DNA from: Oscillospiraceae bacterium
GTDB taxonomy: Bacteria > Bacillota > Clostridia > Oscillospirales > Oscillospiraceae
DNA length: 13,064 nucleotides
Direction of reading: 5' to 3'
NCBI GenBank assembly: GCA_017646545.1
Contig: JAGCMI010000040.1
Span: 1 to 13,064, forward strand
Shown here: one piece after another, positions 1-7,453 of the stretch
Position numbering within the stretch: the first letter of the stretch is position 1
Layout of the letters: each line of letters begins with the position of its first letter
Program-made: the position numbers and the translations under genes
The notes under the pieces: model-generated
The model's input: the letters and a program-made list of their open reading frames with translations, nothing else
The model's database searches: none
What the model was told of the DNA's origin: nothing

Positions 1-835
<835 letters not shown>

Positions 836-837
836 GC

Positions 838-1242
838 ATGGCCACCTTTCCCCTGAAGATCGTTTGTCCTGAAGGCATCAAATTCCAAGGCCAGATTCAG
901 CAGCTGAATGTGCGCACCACCACCGGTGAGCTGGGTATTCTGGCAAAGCATATCAACTGCGTTGCTCCTTTGGGTATGGGACGCGCCACCATCATTGTTG
1001 ATGGCGCTGCCCGTCATGCAGCCTGCATGGGCGGCATGGTCAGCGTGATGAACGGGCAGGTCACCATACTCCCCACCACATTTGAATGGGCAGATGAAAT
1101 TGATGAGGCCCGTGCAGAGCGTTCCCACGATCGGGCACAGAATGTCCTGGCAAACAAAGAGGCCTCCAAAACCGAGCTGCTACTGGCAGAGGCCAGACTG
1201 AAGCGGGCATTGGTTCGCAGAAGTGTTGCTGCTCAAAAATAA
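838..1242 (+). CDS. atpC: F0F1 ATP synthase subunit epsilon
   Basis: This 134-residue protein is the epsilon subunit of the F1 central stalk. It couples rotation to catalysis and can restrain ATP hydrolysis. The N-terminal beta-sandwich (about residues 1-85) shows the family pattern PLKIVCPEGIKFQG, then TTTGELGILAKHINCVAPLG. The C-terminal part (about 86-134) is the two-helix region, starting EIDEARAERSHDRAQ and rich in Ala, Glu, Lys and Arg. Length is normal for the family. The ATG at 838 follows the atpD stop by two bases, with AAAGGAGG about 10 bases upstream inside atpD. It is the last gene of the operon because a strong terminator follows directly. Position after atpD and the sequence pattern agree, so the call is firm. 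Confidence 0.96.
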   Translation: MATFPLKIVCPEGIKFQGQIQQLNVRTTTGELGILAKHINCVAPLGMGRATIIVDGAARHAACMGGMVSVMNGQVTILPTTFEWADEIDEARAERSHDRAQNVLANKEASKTELLLAEARLKRALVRRSVAAQK

Positions 1243-1246
1243 GGTA

Positions 1247-1283
1247 AAAACACCCTTTCCACCGGTTGGAAGGGTGTTTTTTC
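1247..1283 (+). terminator. Rho-independent terminator of the atp operon
   Basis: Five bases after the atpC stop, ACACCCT-T-TCCA (1250-1261) pairs with TGGA-AGGGTGT (1267-1277), with one bulged T and a short CCGGT-type loop. A run of six T (1277-1282) follows. The flanking A run before the stem can extend pairing with the T run. This ends transcription of the ATP synthase operon. Confidence 0.93.
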
Positions 1284-1292
1284 TATCTAAAA

Positions 1293-1315
1293 CAATGGGT
1301 GCAACCATTGGTTGC
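1293..1315. promoter_or_regulatory. Overlapping palindromes upstream of the XRE regulator (candidate operator)
   Basis: CAATGG (1293-1298) and CCATTG (1305-1310) form an inverted repeat around GTGCAA. Overlapping it, GCAACCA-T-TGGTTGC (1301-1315) is a perfect 7-bp palindrome with one central base. It lies between the atp terminator and the promoter of the XRE-family gene, about 20 bp upstream of the proposed -35. XRE proteins bind such dyads and often regulate themselves, so an operator is a reasonable guess. No binding evidence can be read from sequence alone. Confidence 0.35.
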
Positions 1316-1336
1316 TAAATTTTCAAGCATAGTTGG

Positions 1337-1365
1337 TGGACTTTTCTCCCCCAAAATGCTATGAT
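1337..1365 (+). promoter_or_regulatory. Promoter of the XRE regulator gene (extended -10)
   Basis: TGGACT (1337-1342, 4 of 6 matches to TTGACA), a 17-bp spacer, then TATGAT (1360-1365) preceded by TGC, giving an extended -10 (TGnTATGAT). The start point would fall near 1372, about 20 bases before the ATG at 1391. The -10 covers an in-frame upstream ATG at 1361, which argues against that earlier start. Confidence 0.55.
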
Positions 1366-1390
1366 GAAGCAAAGCAAAGGAGGGTTGCGC

Positions 1391-1993
1391 ATGAATTTGG
1401 GTGAAAATATTTACCGCCTGCGAACGGAGCGGAATATGTCCCAGGGGGATTTTGCAGACGCCATGGAAGTTTCCCGACAATCGGTGAGCAAGTGGGAGAA
1501 CAATTCTGCTGTGCCGGAACTGGAGAAGCTGGTAAAAATGGCGGAGGTATTTGGCATCTCGTTGGATGAGCTGGTAAAAGGCACCCCTCCTGCCCTACCA
1601 GCTACAGAGCCGCCGGAGAAGGTCATATATGTGGAAGTGGAGAAATCAGCGACCTGCACAACGCCAAGATTTTCTAATCGCACTATTTTCGGAATCATTT
1701 TAATCGGTATCGGTTTGTTGGGGTTACTTTTGGGTCTGCTACTATCATCAGACTTGATGGCTCTTCTCCTGATAATTGTCCCAGTGCTATTAACAGGATT
1801 TGTACTTCTGTATCCCAAAACAGGCTTCACTGTCTTTAGTACAACCATCCTTTGCGTATTGGCCATGATACAGTTTTATCCTCTATTTGACAGTTTCCTG
1901 CTTCTGGTCCTGCTCGTTGCTGGCGTGGGCATTGGCGGAGGATATTTATTCTATCGGCATGTAGAAAGTCATGATAATGCTAAAGATGGATGA
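1391..1993 (+). CDS. XRE-family transcriptional regulator with C-terminal membrane segments
   Basis: This 200-residue protein combines an N-terminal Cro/C1-type helix-turn-helix (about residues 5-62) with a hydrophobic C-terminus. The HTH shows the typical Clostridia pattern IYRLRTERNMSQGDFADAMEVSRQ then SVSKWENNSAVPELEKLVKMAEVFGISLDELV. A Pro/Glu-rich linker (66-95) leads to about four hydrophobic helices (roughly 98-118, 122-142, 147-164 and 168-188), ending in a charged tail. This HTH-plus-membrane layout is common in Firmicutes regulators, but its signal is usually unknown. The start is set at ATG 1391 because AAAGGAGGG sits 6 bases upstream; an in-frame ATG at 1361 lies in the promoter -10. 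It is monocistronic and converges on the MATE exporter across a shared terminator. Whether it controls that exporter is not shown. Confidence 0.9.
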   Translation: MNLGENIYRLRTERNMSQGDFADAMEVSRQSVSKWENNSAVPELEKLVKMAEVFGISLDELVKGTPPALPATEPPEKVIYVEVEKSATCTTPRFSNRTIFGIILIGIGLLGLLLGLLLSSDLMALLLIIVPVLLTGFVLLYPKTGFTVFSTTILCVLAMIQFYPLFDSFLLLVLLVAGVGIGGGYLFYRHVESHDNAKDG

Positions 1994-2020
1994 AACGATT
2001 ATCCGTCTACAAAAGAACAC

Positions 2021-2054
2021 AAAAATCCCCATGGCCAATGCCATGGGGATTTTT
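2021..2054. terminator. Bidirectional terminator between the XRE regulator and the MATE exporter
   Basis: AAAAATCCCCATGGC (2021-2035) and GCCATGGGGATTTTT (2040-2054) form a perfect 15-bp stem around CAAT. The A run on one side and T run on the other give a T tract on either strand, so it can stop both convergent genes. It ends three bases before the MATE stop codon. Confidence 0.93.
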
Positions 2055-2056
2055 GA

Positions 2057-3427
2057 TTATACTGCATTTAGTCTATTATGGGATGCCACACGCTTACGGA
2101 AGATCCAGATAAAGGCCGTAAGCTGGCACGCAAAGGTCAAGGCCCAAGACACGGGGTAAGACACAAACAGCACCTGAGGTGTGGGGTTGGCTGCAAACAA
2201 GGTGTAGATCCAGCCAATTCTAAGGCCGCACACGCCAAGGACGGAAATAATCATGGGTGTCATGGAACTACCCAAACCACGCAGAACACCGGTGGTCACA
2301 TCCATCATACCCAGCAGGAAATACGGAAGACACACATACATCATCCGCTCTGCGCCAGCGGCGATGGCCTGAGCCGCATTGGGCGAATCCACGATGTAGA
2401 TCCGCAGCAGCGGTTCGCGCAGCAGATAAATGCCGCCACCCACTGCCATGCCAACTGCTGTTACGCAACCAAGACAGATCCACAGCACTTTACGCACACG
2501 CTGATACTGCCCTGCACCCAGATTCTGGCCGGTGAAGTTCAGCGCGGTTTGGTGGAAGGCATTCATGGTGACATACACGAAACCCTCGATACTGCCGGCT
2601 GCGGTATTGCCTGCCATGAAAATCTCGCCAAAAGAATTGACCGAAGACTGAATCAGCACATTGGATATGGAAAACAAGGATCCTTGGATGCCTGCAGGCA
2701 GACCAAGGCGGACGATCTTCTTGATCTGTTCCCCGTAGATACGCAACTTCTTAATCTGCAGTCGAGCGGCATCTTTGCGACGCATCAAGGCAAGAACCAC
2801 CAGTACAGCAGAGATGGCCTGAGAGGTAATCGTGGCCAAAGCAACGCCATCGACAGTCATTCCCAAGACCAGCACAAAGAACAGATTCAGCAAAACATTG
2901 CACACACCTGCGATGGTCAAATAGAGCAAAGGTCCCTTGGTATCGCCTGCGGCACGCAGCAGCGCAGCGCCAAAGTTATACACCATATTAAAGACCATGC
3001 CACCAAAGAAGATCTGCATATACAAAGTGGAATAAGGCAAGACACTCTCCGGTGTATCCATGAGGCGCAGCATGGGCTCTGCCAGCAGGATGCCCACCAC
3101 TGTAAGAACCACACCGCCGATGACGGCAGTAGGAATGGCGGTATGGACGGTGCGATGAATGGTCTCCGGGTCACGGCAACCCATGGCATGTGCCATGGTA
3201 ACACCTGCACCCACAGACAAACCAATGAACATATTGACGATCAGATTGGTGATGGCATTGGTGGCACCCACCGCGGAAAGATAGATTTCACCCTTGGTAC
3301 CTACCACGACCAGGTCAGCCGCATGGAATAGAAGCTGTAGCAAACCGGTAAGAATGATCGGAATGGTATAGGATACGATACTGGGAAATAGCGGTCCGGT
3401 AAGCATATCCTGACGGAAGCGTTTCAT
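2057..3427 (-). CDS. MATE family efflux transporter
   Basis: This 456-residue polytopic membrane protein belongs to the multidrug and toxin extrusion family, which exports organic cations and drugs by Na+ or H+ antiport. About twelve hydrophobic segments are visible in two homologous halves. Family signatures include the N-terminal MLTGPLFPSIVSYTIPIILTG, the first-half motif AALLRAAGDTKGP with TKG before a helix, and the second-half counterpart VLRGLGSSMTPMI. The segment ALNFTGQNLGAGQYQRVRKV is the usual inter-half loop. Length is standard. The ATG at 3427 has GAGAGGGGA about 6 bases upstream, and a near-consensus promoter lies upstream of that. The gene is monocistronic and divergent from trmO. 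The substrate cannot be told from sequence. Confidence 0.94.
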   Translation of the reverse strand: MKRFRQDMLTGPLFPSIVSYTIPIILTGLLQLLFHAADLVVVGTKGEIYLSAVGATNAITNLIVNMFIGLSVGAGVTMAHAMGCRDPETIHRTVHTAIPTAVIGGVVLTVVGILLAEPMLRLMDTPESVLPYSTLYMQIFFGGMVFNMVYNFGAALLRAAGDTKGPLLYLTIAGVCNVLLNLFFVLVLGMTVDGVALATITSQAISAVLVVLALMRRKDAARLQIKKLRIYGEQIKKIVRLGLPAGIQGSLFSISNVLIQSSVNSFGEIFMAGNTAAGSIEGFVYVTMNAFHQTALNFTGQNLGAGQYQRVRKVLWICLGCVTAVGMAVGGGIYLLREPLLRIYIVDSPNAAQAIAAGAERMMYVCLPYFLLGMMDVTTGVLRGLGSSMTPMIISVLGVCGLRIGWIYTLFAANPTPQVLFVSYPVSWALTFACQLTAFIWIFRKRVASHNRLNAV

Positions 3428-3463
3428 AGCATCCCCTCTCTTTTATTTCAAAACATTACTGCA

Positions 3464-3492
3464 ATTATACCTCCACCTAACAGAAAGTTCAA
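3464..3492 (-). promoter_or_regulatory. Sigma-70-type promoter of the MATE gene
   Basis: Read on the minus strand: TTGAAC (3492-3487), a 17-bp spacer, then a perfect TATAAT (3469-3464). The start point would be near 3457, giving a leader of about 30 bases with the GAGAGGGGA ribosome site. This is the best promoter match in the window. Confidence 0.8.
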
Positions 3493-3534
3493 GTAGCAAA
3501 TGGTGGTGGCAAGGGTTTCAATCCCACGAAAAGA

Positions 3535-3563
3535 TATACTTCCTTGACAATTTATGATATGAT
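3535..3563 (+). promoter_or_regulatory. Promoter of trmO
   Basis: TGATATGAT (3555-3563) is an extended -10. The hexamer 17 bp upstream (TATACT, 3535-3540) is a weak -35. A perfect TTGACA at 3544-3549 lies nearby but has only poor -10 candidates at correct spacing (such as TGTATG at 3567). Either way transcription should begin around 3570-3580, which favours ATG 3618 over the in-frame ATG 3570 as the start of trmO. Confidence 0.45.
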
Positions 3564-3617
3564 GTATGTATGCTTACAGAAAAACAGGTCAACACCGGAG
3601 AAAGGTTGAAGCACAGT

Positions 3618-4301
3618 ATGAACGATGCAAAAATTCAGGTAATTGCCAGAATGCACAGTGATTTTGCCACAAAATTCGGCATTCCCCGTCAAAGCGGTTT
3701 GGTGCAGGAACTGCGCTCCACCATTGTATTTGAACCGGAGTTTAGAAATGCTGATGCCCTCAGAGGTATGGAAGGATTTTCCCATCTTTGGCTGATCTGG
3801 CAGTTTTCCGAGGCGGTACGCAGCGGCTGGTCCCCCACGGTGCGACCTCCCCGTCTAGGCGGCAACACCAGAATGGGTGTGTTTGCCACCCGCTCCCCTT
3901 TCCGCCCCAACAATCTGGGGCTTTCCTGCGTCCGCTTTCTGGGGTTGGAGGAAACCAAAGAATTTGGCACGGTGATCCATGTGGGCGGTGCAGACCTGAT
4001 GGACGGAACTCCCATTTTCGACATCAAGCCTTATATCCCCTATGCCGACTGCCAGCCGGAGGCGCTGGACGGATTTACCGGCGGTACGGGGGGCAATCTT
4101 TTGGAGGTGGACTTCCCTGCTGCGCTGCTGGAAAAACTCCCGGCAGACAAGCGTGAGGCTGCCATTGGCGTTTTGGCCCACGATCCCCGTCCCAGCTATC
4201 AGAAGGATGCAAAGCGGGTTTACGGTGTCACCTTTGCCGGCTTTGATATTCGCTTTACGGTGGATGGTAACCTGCTGCGTGTGCAGGAAGTCATTGATTA
4301 A
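3618..4301 (+). CDS. trmO: tRNA (N6-threonylcarbamoyladenosine(37)-N6)-methyltransferase TrmO
   Basis: TrmO uses S-adenosylmethionine to methylate t6A at position 37 of certain threonine tRNAs, which improves decoding. The 227-residue protein fits the family from end to end: FGIPRQSGLV (20-29), the core ADALRGMEGFSHLWLIW (45-61), the signature PTVRPPRLGGNTRMGVFATR (73-92), SPFRPNNLGLS (93-103), DLMDGTPIFDIKPYIPYAD (126-144), and the C-terminal DPRPSYQ (189-195). The name in older records is TsaA or YaeB. The start is placed at 3618 because homologous proteins begin just before the IGVI-like strand, a GGAGAAAGG ribosome site lies upstream (spacing somewhat long), and the promoter overlaps the alternative ATG at 3570, which has no ribosome site. 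It is a single-gene unit ended by a strong terminator. Confidence 0.93.
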   Translation: MNDAKIQVIARMHSDFATKFGIPRQSGLVQELRSTIVFEPEFRNADALRGMEGFSHLWLIWQFSEAVRSGWSPTVRPPRLGGNTRMGVFATRSPFRPNNLGLSCVRFLGLEETKEFGTVIHVGGADLMDGTPIFDIKPYIPYADCQPEALDGFTGGTGGNLLEVDFPAALLEKLPADKREAAIGVLAHDPRPSYQKDAKRVYGVTFAGFDIRFTVDGNLLRVQEVID

Positions 4302-4306
4302 AATAT

Positions 4307-4332
4307 GAGCCTGCCAATTGGCAGGCTCTTTT
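4307..4332. terminator. Terminator between trmO and the M23 peptidase gene
   Basis: GAGCCTGCC (4307-4315) pairs perfectly with GGCAGGCTC (4320-4328) around AATT, followed by TTTTCTT. It is strong for trmO. On the minus strand the stem is followed by ATATTTTAAT, so it probably also serves the convergent peptidase gene, less efficiently. Confidence 0.9.
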
Positions 4333-4333
4333 C

Positions 4334-5284
4334 TTATGCTTTGGGGAATTCTTCCACATCCAGATCATAGAAGGGATACACTCGCTGCCAGGTGCCGTTT
4401 TCCTTTCGGTAACTGGCACGGTGGGAAGAAAGCAGGCGGACAATGTCATACACATTAATCCAGATCTCGGAATTACATTCTTTCTGGCTTTCATCAAAAA
4501 TCAGCTGCAGGCCAAAATGCAGGTGGACCGTTTCGATGTTATTGACATTTTCTTTATCGGAATAGCCGGTGCAGCCCATGAAGCCAATGAGATCCCCGGC
4601 CTGCACCATCTGCCCCACTTCCAACCCCGGAGCAAAGGGTGCATCTTTTTGCAAATGGGCATAGTAATAATAGCGCTTACTGTCAAAGGAGCGGACACCC
4701 ACCCGCCAGCCGCCATAGCGATTCCAGCCCATGGCCTCCACCACGCCCCCTTCCACCGCCACAATGGGTGTTCCAAGACCGCCCATCAAATCATTTCCCA
4801 AATGCTTCCGCTGGAAACCGAAGCTGCGGCTTACCCCAAAGTCGGAGCAATGACTGTAGCCATAGCCAGCCGCAACGGGAGAAAAGGCTTTCAGACCATA
4901 ACTAGGAGTTAATTGTCCATCCTTTTCGATGGCAAAATTGCCAAGCAGTCCACCCAAGGCGGCAGAATAGGCTTCGTGATAGTAGGTATAATACTTGTAA
5001 TTCTCCCCCAACAGGTCTTGGGGGTGTTTTCCGTTTTTCAGTTCGCTTGTCGCCTTTTTCACGGAAGCAAGACCGCATTTGCCACCGGTACGGCAGGCCG
5101 CAAGGGAAAGAATATCAATCCAACTGATGTGCATTTCCTTATCAAAGGATGCAATATCCTGCTCCATGGCATATTGCAGCGACTCATAGGGTATATCAAA
5201 ATCCACCCAACGGATCGGCGCCGCGTAAGCCGGAATCGTTAGGGATATTATGAGTAAAACACAAAGAAAAATCCGCCACTTCAA
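4334..5284 (-). CDS. Secreted M23 family (LytM-type) metallopeptidase
   Basis: This protein is exported and is expected to cut peptide cross-links in cell-wall peptidoglycan using zinc. Counting from the ATG at 5290 gives 318 residues; from the TTG at 5284, 316. A signal peptide is clear: basic start, hydrophobic core FLCVLLIISLTIP, then AYA before the likely cleavage site. The M23 zinc motifs are complete: HxxxD in RKHLGNDLMG, a third histidine in YYYYAHLQ, and HxH in VHLHFG. A helical N-terminal region of about 125 residues precedes the catalytic domain. The start is chosen as TTG because GAGGTGAT lies directly upstream at ideal spacing, whereas the in-frame GTG (5293) and ATG (5290) lie inside that ribosome site. 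No promoter was obvious in the 62-bp gap to the upstream kinase gene, so read-through is possible. Confidence 0.88.
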   Translation of the reverse strand: MKWRIFLCVLLIISLTIPAYAAPIRWVDFDIPYESLQYAMEQDIASFDKEMHISWIDILSLAACRTGGKCGLASVKKATSELKNGKHPQDLLGENYKYYTYYHEAYSAALGGLLGNFAIEKDGQLTPSYGLKAFSPVAAGYGYSHCSDFGVSRSFGFQRKHLGNDLMGGLGTPIVAVEGGVVEAMGWNRYGGWRVGVRSFDSKRYYYYAHLQKDAPFAPGLEVGQMVQAGDLIGFMGCTGYSDKENVNNIETVHLHFGLQLIFDESQKECNSEIWINVYDIVRLLSSHRASYRKENGTWQRVYPFYDLDVEEFPKA

Positions 5285-5346
5285 ACCCATCACCTCATAA
5301 AGCTAGGGTGTGAAGCAGCGGAAAAATCATGTGTGGCAAATATTGC

Positions 5347-5898
5347 TCAAAATGAAAAATGCTGCTGAATCATGGCAGCAACCACATCCGGTTCCAAATC
5401 AGTATTATCGATTCTGAGGTAATTTTCAAAGGGGATCTCCCCCGGGAGGCTGACGCACCGATAGTTACGGTCATCACGGAGCAGTCGGGCACGGGACTCC
5501 TCCAAATTTCGCTTGGATGCCTTATGGCGCAGGCGATTTTCCGTTTCGTTGCGCTGGAGACGGATTTGTTGGGATGCTACCAGCTCCACATAGTAAATTT
5601 CCGCGCCTTGCTCCTTGAAAATATCTGCCACATGGGCAATGTAATCCCAATCTGACTGCATATCAAAGGCCCACAGATAGGTGAAAATCATACCCTTATT
5701 GTCGCTTTTGGCAAACTCCCGAAAGATCACTTCCCGCAGTTGTAGGGTAACATTAGCATTATAGGCACCGAAAATCTCAATTACCGGTTCGATGGTCATA
5801 TGATTGTGGAACAAGCGCAGACCAGTCAGCTTCATGAGTTCCTGACCAACGGTCATTTTGCCCACCGCGGCATCTCCAATCAAAAACACCAGTTTCAT
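5347..5898 (-). CDS. P-loop (AAA-type/small-molecule kinase-like) ATPase
   Basis: This 183-residue P-loop NTPase has the size and layout of a small kinase. The N-terminal beta strand and Walker A read FLIGDAAVGKMTVG (residues 5-18), a form in which Met follows the Lys and Thr comes one later; related proteins keep GKMT. HNHMTIEPV (31-39) follows, a well-conserved segment of this family. A basic LID-like stretch NRLRHKASKRN (121-131) resembles the phosphate-binding lid of nucleoside and shikimate kinases. The substrate is not known. The start at 5898 has AGAGAGGA 9 bases upstream; a longer in-frame reading would run into the preceding gene. The gene begins 4 bases after the phosphotransferase stop, with its ribosome site inside that gene, so it is the third member of a coupled operon. 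Confidence 0.8.
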   Translation of the reverse strand: MKLVFLIGDAAVGKMTVGQELMKLTGLRLFHNHMTIEPVIEIFGAYNANVTLQLREVIFREFAKSDNKGMIFTYLWAFDMQSDWDYIAHVADIFKEQGAEIYYVELVASQQIRLQRNETENRLRHKASKRNLEESRARLLRDDRNYRCVSLPGEIPFENYLRIDNTDLEPDVVAAMIQQHFSF

Positions 5899-5902
5899 GA
5901 AT

Positions 5903-6790
5903 TTATTCCTCTCTTTTTGGTTTGCAGTACCACTTGGGCACCACATTTTTCATGTTGTCATACCATTCCAAAACCTGGGCGGCTTGTGCGCACATGATCT
6001 TTATCTCTCCATCGCCAAAGGGAATGGCCCAAGGCAACGAGCTAAGGGTGTTGGAACAAATATACAGCGCTAAAAGCTTCCAAAATGCAATGGGCACCTC
6101 TGCGTCGAAATAACCGTCCACCACGCCGCTGGCAAAAGCCGGGGCTACTTGGGCGCTCCAGACAATGCGGTTGAATTCCTCCCACGGGTCACCGAAATCA
6201 TCCTTATCGAAATCGATGATTACGAGTGTCCCCTTCCGGTCCAGCATCATATTGCCGATGTGATAATCTCCATGTTGATAAGTTTGCGGACGCCCACGCA
6301 AAAGATGGCGGTTGATTGCCAAATACTCCAGAAATGCCTCACCGCCCTCGTATTTTAGCGGGCAGGATTTGTACATTGCTATCTTACGGTCGATTTTAGC
6401 TTGAAAGCGAGGTTCCCAGGCGGGGGTGCCTTCCGGCGTAGCGATGGTGTGAATTTTCTTTAAAATTCGTCCGGCATCCAAACCAAAAGCATACTGCTTC
6501 TGCTCTGAATAAATAGGAATCAGCGTTTGTGCATCATCACCGTCAATCCAGCTTTGTATTGTATATGTGCCCTCGTCACAACGCCCAATTTCAAGGGGCA
6601 AAACCATAGGAATTCCAAGTTCGGCTACACGTTGCATCCGCTGAAATTCACCCATTTTTCGGTCCAGGCAATCCGCAGCAGAAATTCGAAGCAAATATTT
6701 CATTCCGTCTGCCGTGACCGCACAATACTTTTGATCTGACGACCAGCCCTTTAGAATCGGTGTGCGGGAGATAATGGTTTCGAATATCAT
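5903..6790 (-). CDS. Aminoglycoside phosphotransferase (APH) family protein
   Basis: This 295-residue protein has the protein-kinase-like APH fold, which phosphorylates small hydroxylated molecules with ATP or GTP. The Brenner motif QHGDYHIGNMML (172-183) supplies the catalytic Asp175 and metal-binding Asn180, and VIIDFDKDDFGDPWEEFNR (190-208) supplies the metal-binding Asp193. The N-lobe Lys cannot be fixed by eye. Length is typical. Members include true antibiotic-resistance kinases but also choline, homoserine and fructosamine-type kinases, so antibiotic resistance should not be assumed. Its ATG overlaps the GNAT stop by four bases (ATGA), with AGGGGAG about 7 bases upstream. It is followed after 4 bases by the P-loop kinase. 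The three genes are probably one translationally coupled unit. Confidence 0.88.
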   Translation of the reverse strand: MIFETIISRTPILKGWSSDQKYCAVTADGMKYLLRISAADCLDRKMGEFQRMQRVAELGIPMVLPLEIGRCDEGTYTIQSWIDGDDAQTLIPIYSEQKQYAFGLDAGRILKKIHTIATPEGTPAWEPRFQAKIDRKIAMYKSCPLKYEGGEAFLEYLAINRHLLRGRPQTYQHGDYHIGNMMLDRKGTLVIIDFDKDDFGDPWEEFNRIVWSAQVAPAFASGVVDGYFDAEVPIAFWKLLALYICSNTLSSLPWAIPFGDGEIKIMCAQAAQVLEWYDNMKNVVPKWYCKPKREE

Positions 6791-7347
6791 TTTGCTTCTC
6801 CCCTGTCATCTGATATAATAGCATACCAACTCATATCGCAGATGCCCTGGTTGTTCATGCCGGCTTGGCGCTGGATTCCCTCGAAGCTCATACCGCATTT
6901 GGCCATGACTTTACCGGAGTTGGGGTTACGAGGATCATGGCAGGCTTCCACACGATTCGTCCCTACCTCATCAAAGAAAAAGCGGATAACCGCATTCAGT
7001 GCTTCGGACACAATGCCTTGATGCCACCAAGTTTTACCAATGCAGTAGCCGATCTCCACCTTCCCTATCCGATCATCCACACGCACAGCCGCAATGGAGC
7101 CGATGGGTTGACCAAATGCTTGAGGAACAATGGCCCACTGGTAATAATTTTCTTCACCATAATGGCTAATCCAATCATTGAGCACCATGGAGGATATTTC
7201 TACGCCAGCATGGGTGGGCCAGGATAAATATTTGGTTACTTCCGGGTCGGAAGCCCAGTTGCGGTACATGGCTTCCGCATCCGTTAATTCAAACTGACGC
7301 AAAACAAGGCGGGATGTTTCGATCGTTTTTGTTCCAAGATGATTCAT
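6787..7347 (-). CDS. GNAT family N-acetyltransferase (RimJ/RimL type)
   Basis: This 186-residue protein transfers an acetyl group from acetyl-CoA to an amine. The RimJ/RimL-like start TIETSRLVLRQF (8-19) is followed by a GNAT core with IGYCIGKTWWHQGIVSEALNAV, where the WWHQGI stretch stands at the acetyl-CoA pyrophosphate-binding loop (Q/R-x-x-G-x-G/A region), and RNPNSGKVMAKCGMSFEG, a conserved GNAT motif B. The family acts on ribosomal protein N-termini but also on antibiotics and other small molecules, so the substrate is open. The start at 7347 has GGAGG 7 bases upstream, formed by the last codons of a 19-codon leader ORF. Its stop overlaps the phosphotransferase start. It is the first full-length gene of the operon. 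Confidence 0.93.
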   Translation of the reverse strand: MNHLGTKTIETSRLVLRQFELTDAEAMYRNWASDPEVTKYLSWPTHAGVEISSMVLNDWISHYGEENYYQWAIVPQAFGQPIGSIAAVRVDDRIGKVEIGYCIGKTWWHQGIVSEALNAVIRFFFDEVGTNRVEACHDPRNPNSGKVMAKCGMSFEGIQRQAGMNNQGICDMSWYAIISDDRGEAK

Positions 7348-7350
7348 AGC

Positions 7351-7410
7351 CTATCCTCCGAATAAAAAATGGCGCAAAGCCATCTGTTTCCAGCTTTTCT
7401 GTCTTCGCAT
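7351..7410 (-). CDS. Putative 19-codon leader ORF of the GNAT-APH-kinase operon
   Basis: On the minus strand an ATG at 7410 opens a frame encoding MRRQKSWKQMALRHFLFGG and stopping at TAG (7353-7351), only 3 bases before the GNAT ATG. AAGGGG lies 4 bases before the ATG. The last two Gly codons (GGA GGA) are the ribosome site of the GNAT gene, so ribosomes ending here would be placed at the GNAT start. The peptide is short and basic. It contains a hairpin followed by six T. Leader ORFs ahead of acetyltransferase or resistance genes often control them by attenuation or coupling, but this one is not a recognised family. A possible -10 (TATGAT, 7453-7448) has no -35. Chance cannot be excluded for so short a frame. 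Confidence 0.45.
   Translation of the reverse strand: MRRQKSWKQMALRHFLFGG
7363..7383 (-). terminator. Weak hairpin plus T run in the GNAT leader (possible attenuator)
   Basis: On the minus strand ATGGC (7383-7379), loop TTTGC, GCCAT (7373-7369) and then a T6 run (7368-7363). The stem is only 5 bp, so it is weak as a terminator. It lies inside the leader ORF, just upstream of the GNAT ribosome site. Confidence 0.3.
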
Positions 7411-7453
7411 AATTCCCCTTTTTTCGCCGCAAGCTAGCGCTGAGGTGATCATA

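Noticed and set aside
2078..3331. A 417-codon His- and Gln-rich open frame on the plus strand opposite the MATE gene.
   Set aside because: Its composition is the reverse complement of a transmembrane-rich gene, with no start signal. The MATE frame is well supported.
3515..3528. GTTTCAATCCCACG resembles the start of some CRISPR repeats.
   Set aside because: Only one copy exists, with no spacers or cas genes. It lies between two divergent promoters and is best seen as ordinary intergenic DNA.
3512..3530. GGGTTTCAATCCC looks like a tRNA T-arm.
   Set aside because: No acceptor, D or anticodon arms can be fitted around it, and the stem pairing fails at the standard 7-base loop.
5903..6790. Calling the APH-type protein an aminoglycoside-resistance enzyme.
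   Set aside because: Only fold-level motifs are seen. The family holds many non-antibiotic kinases, and no mobile element or known resistance context is present.
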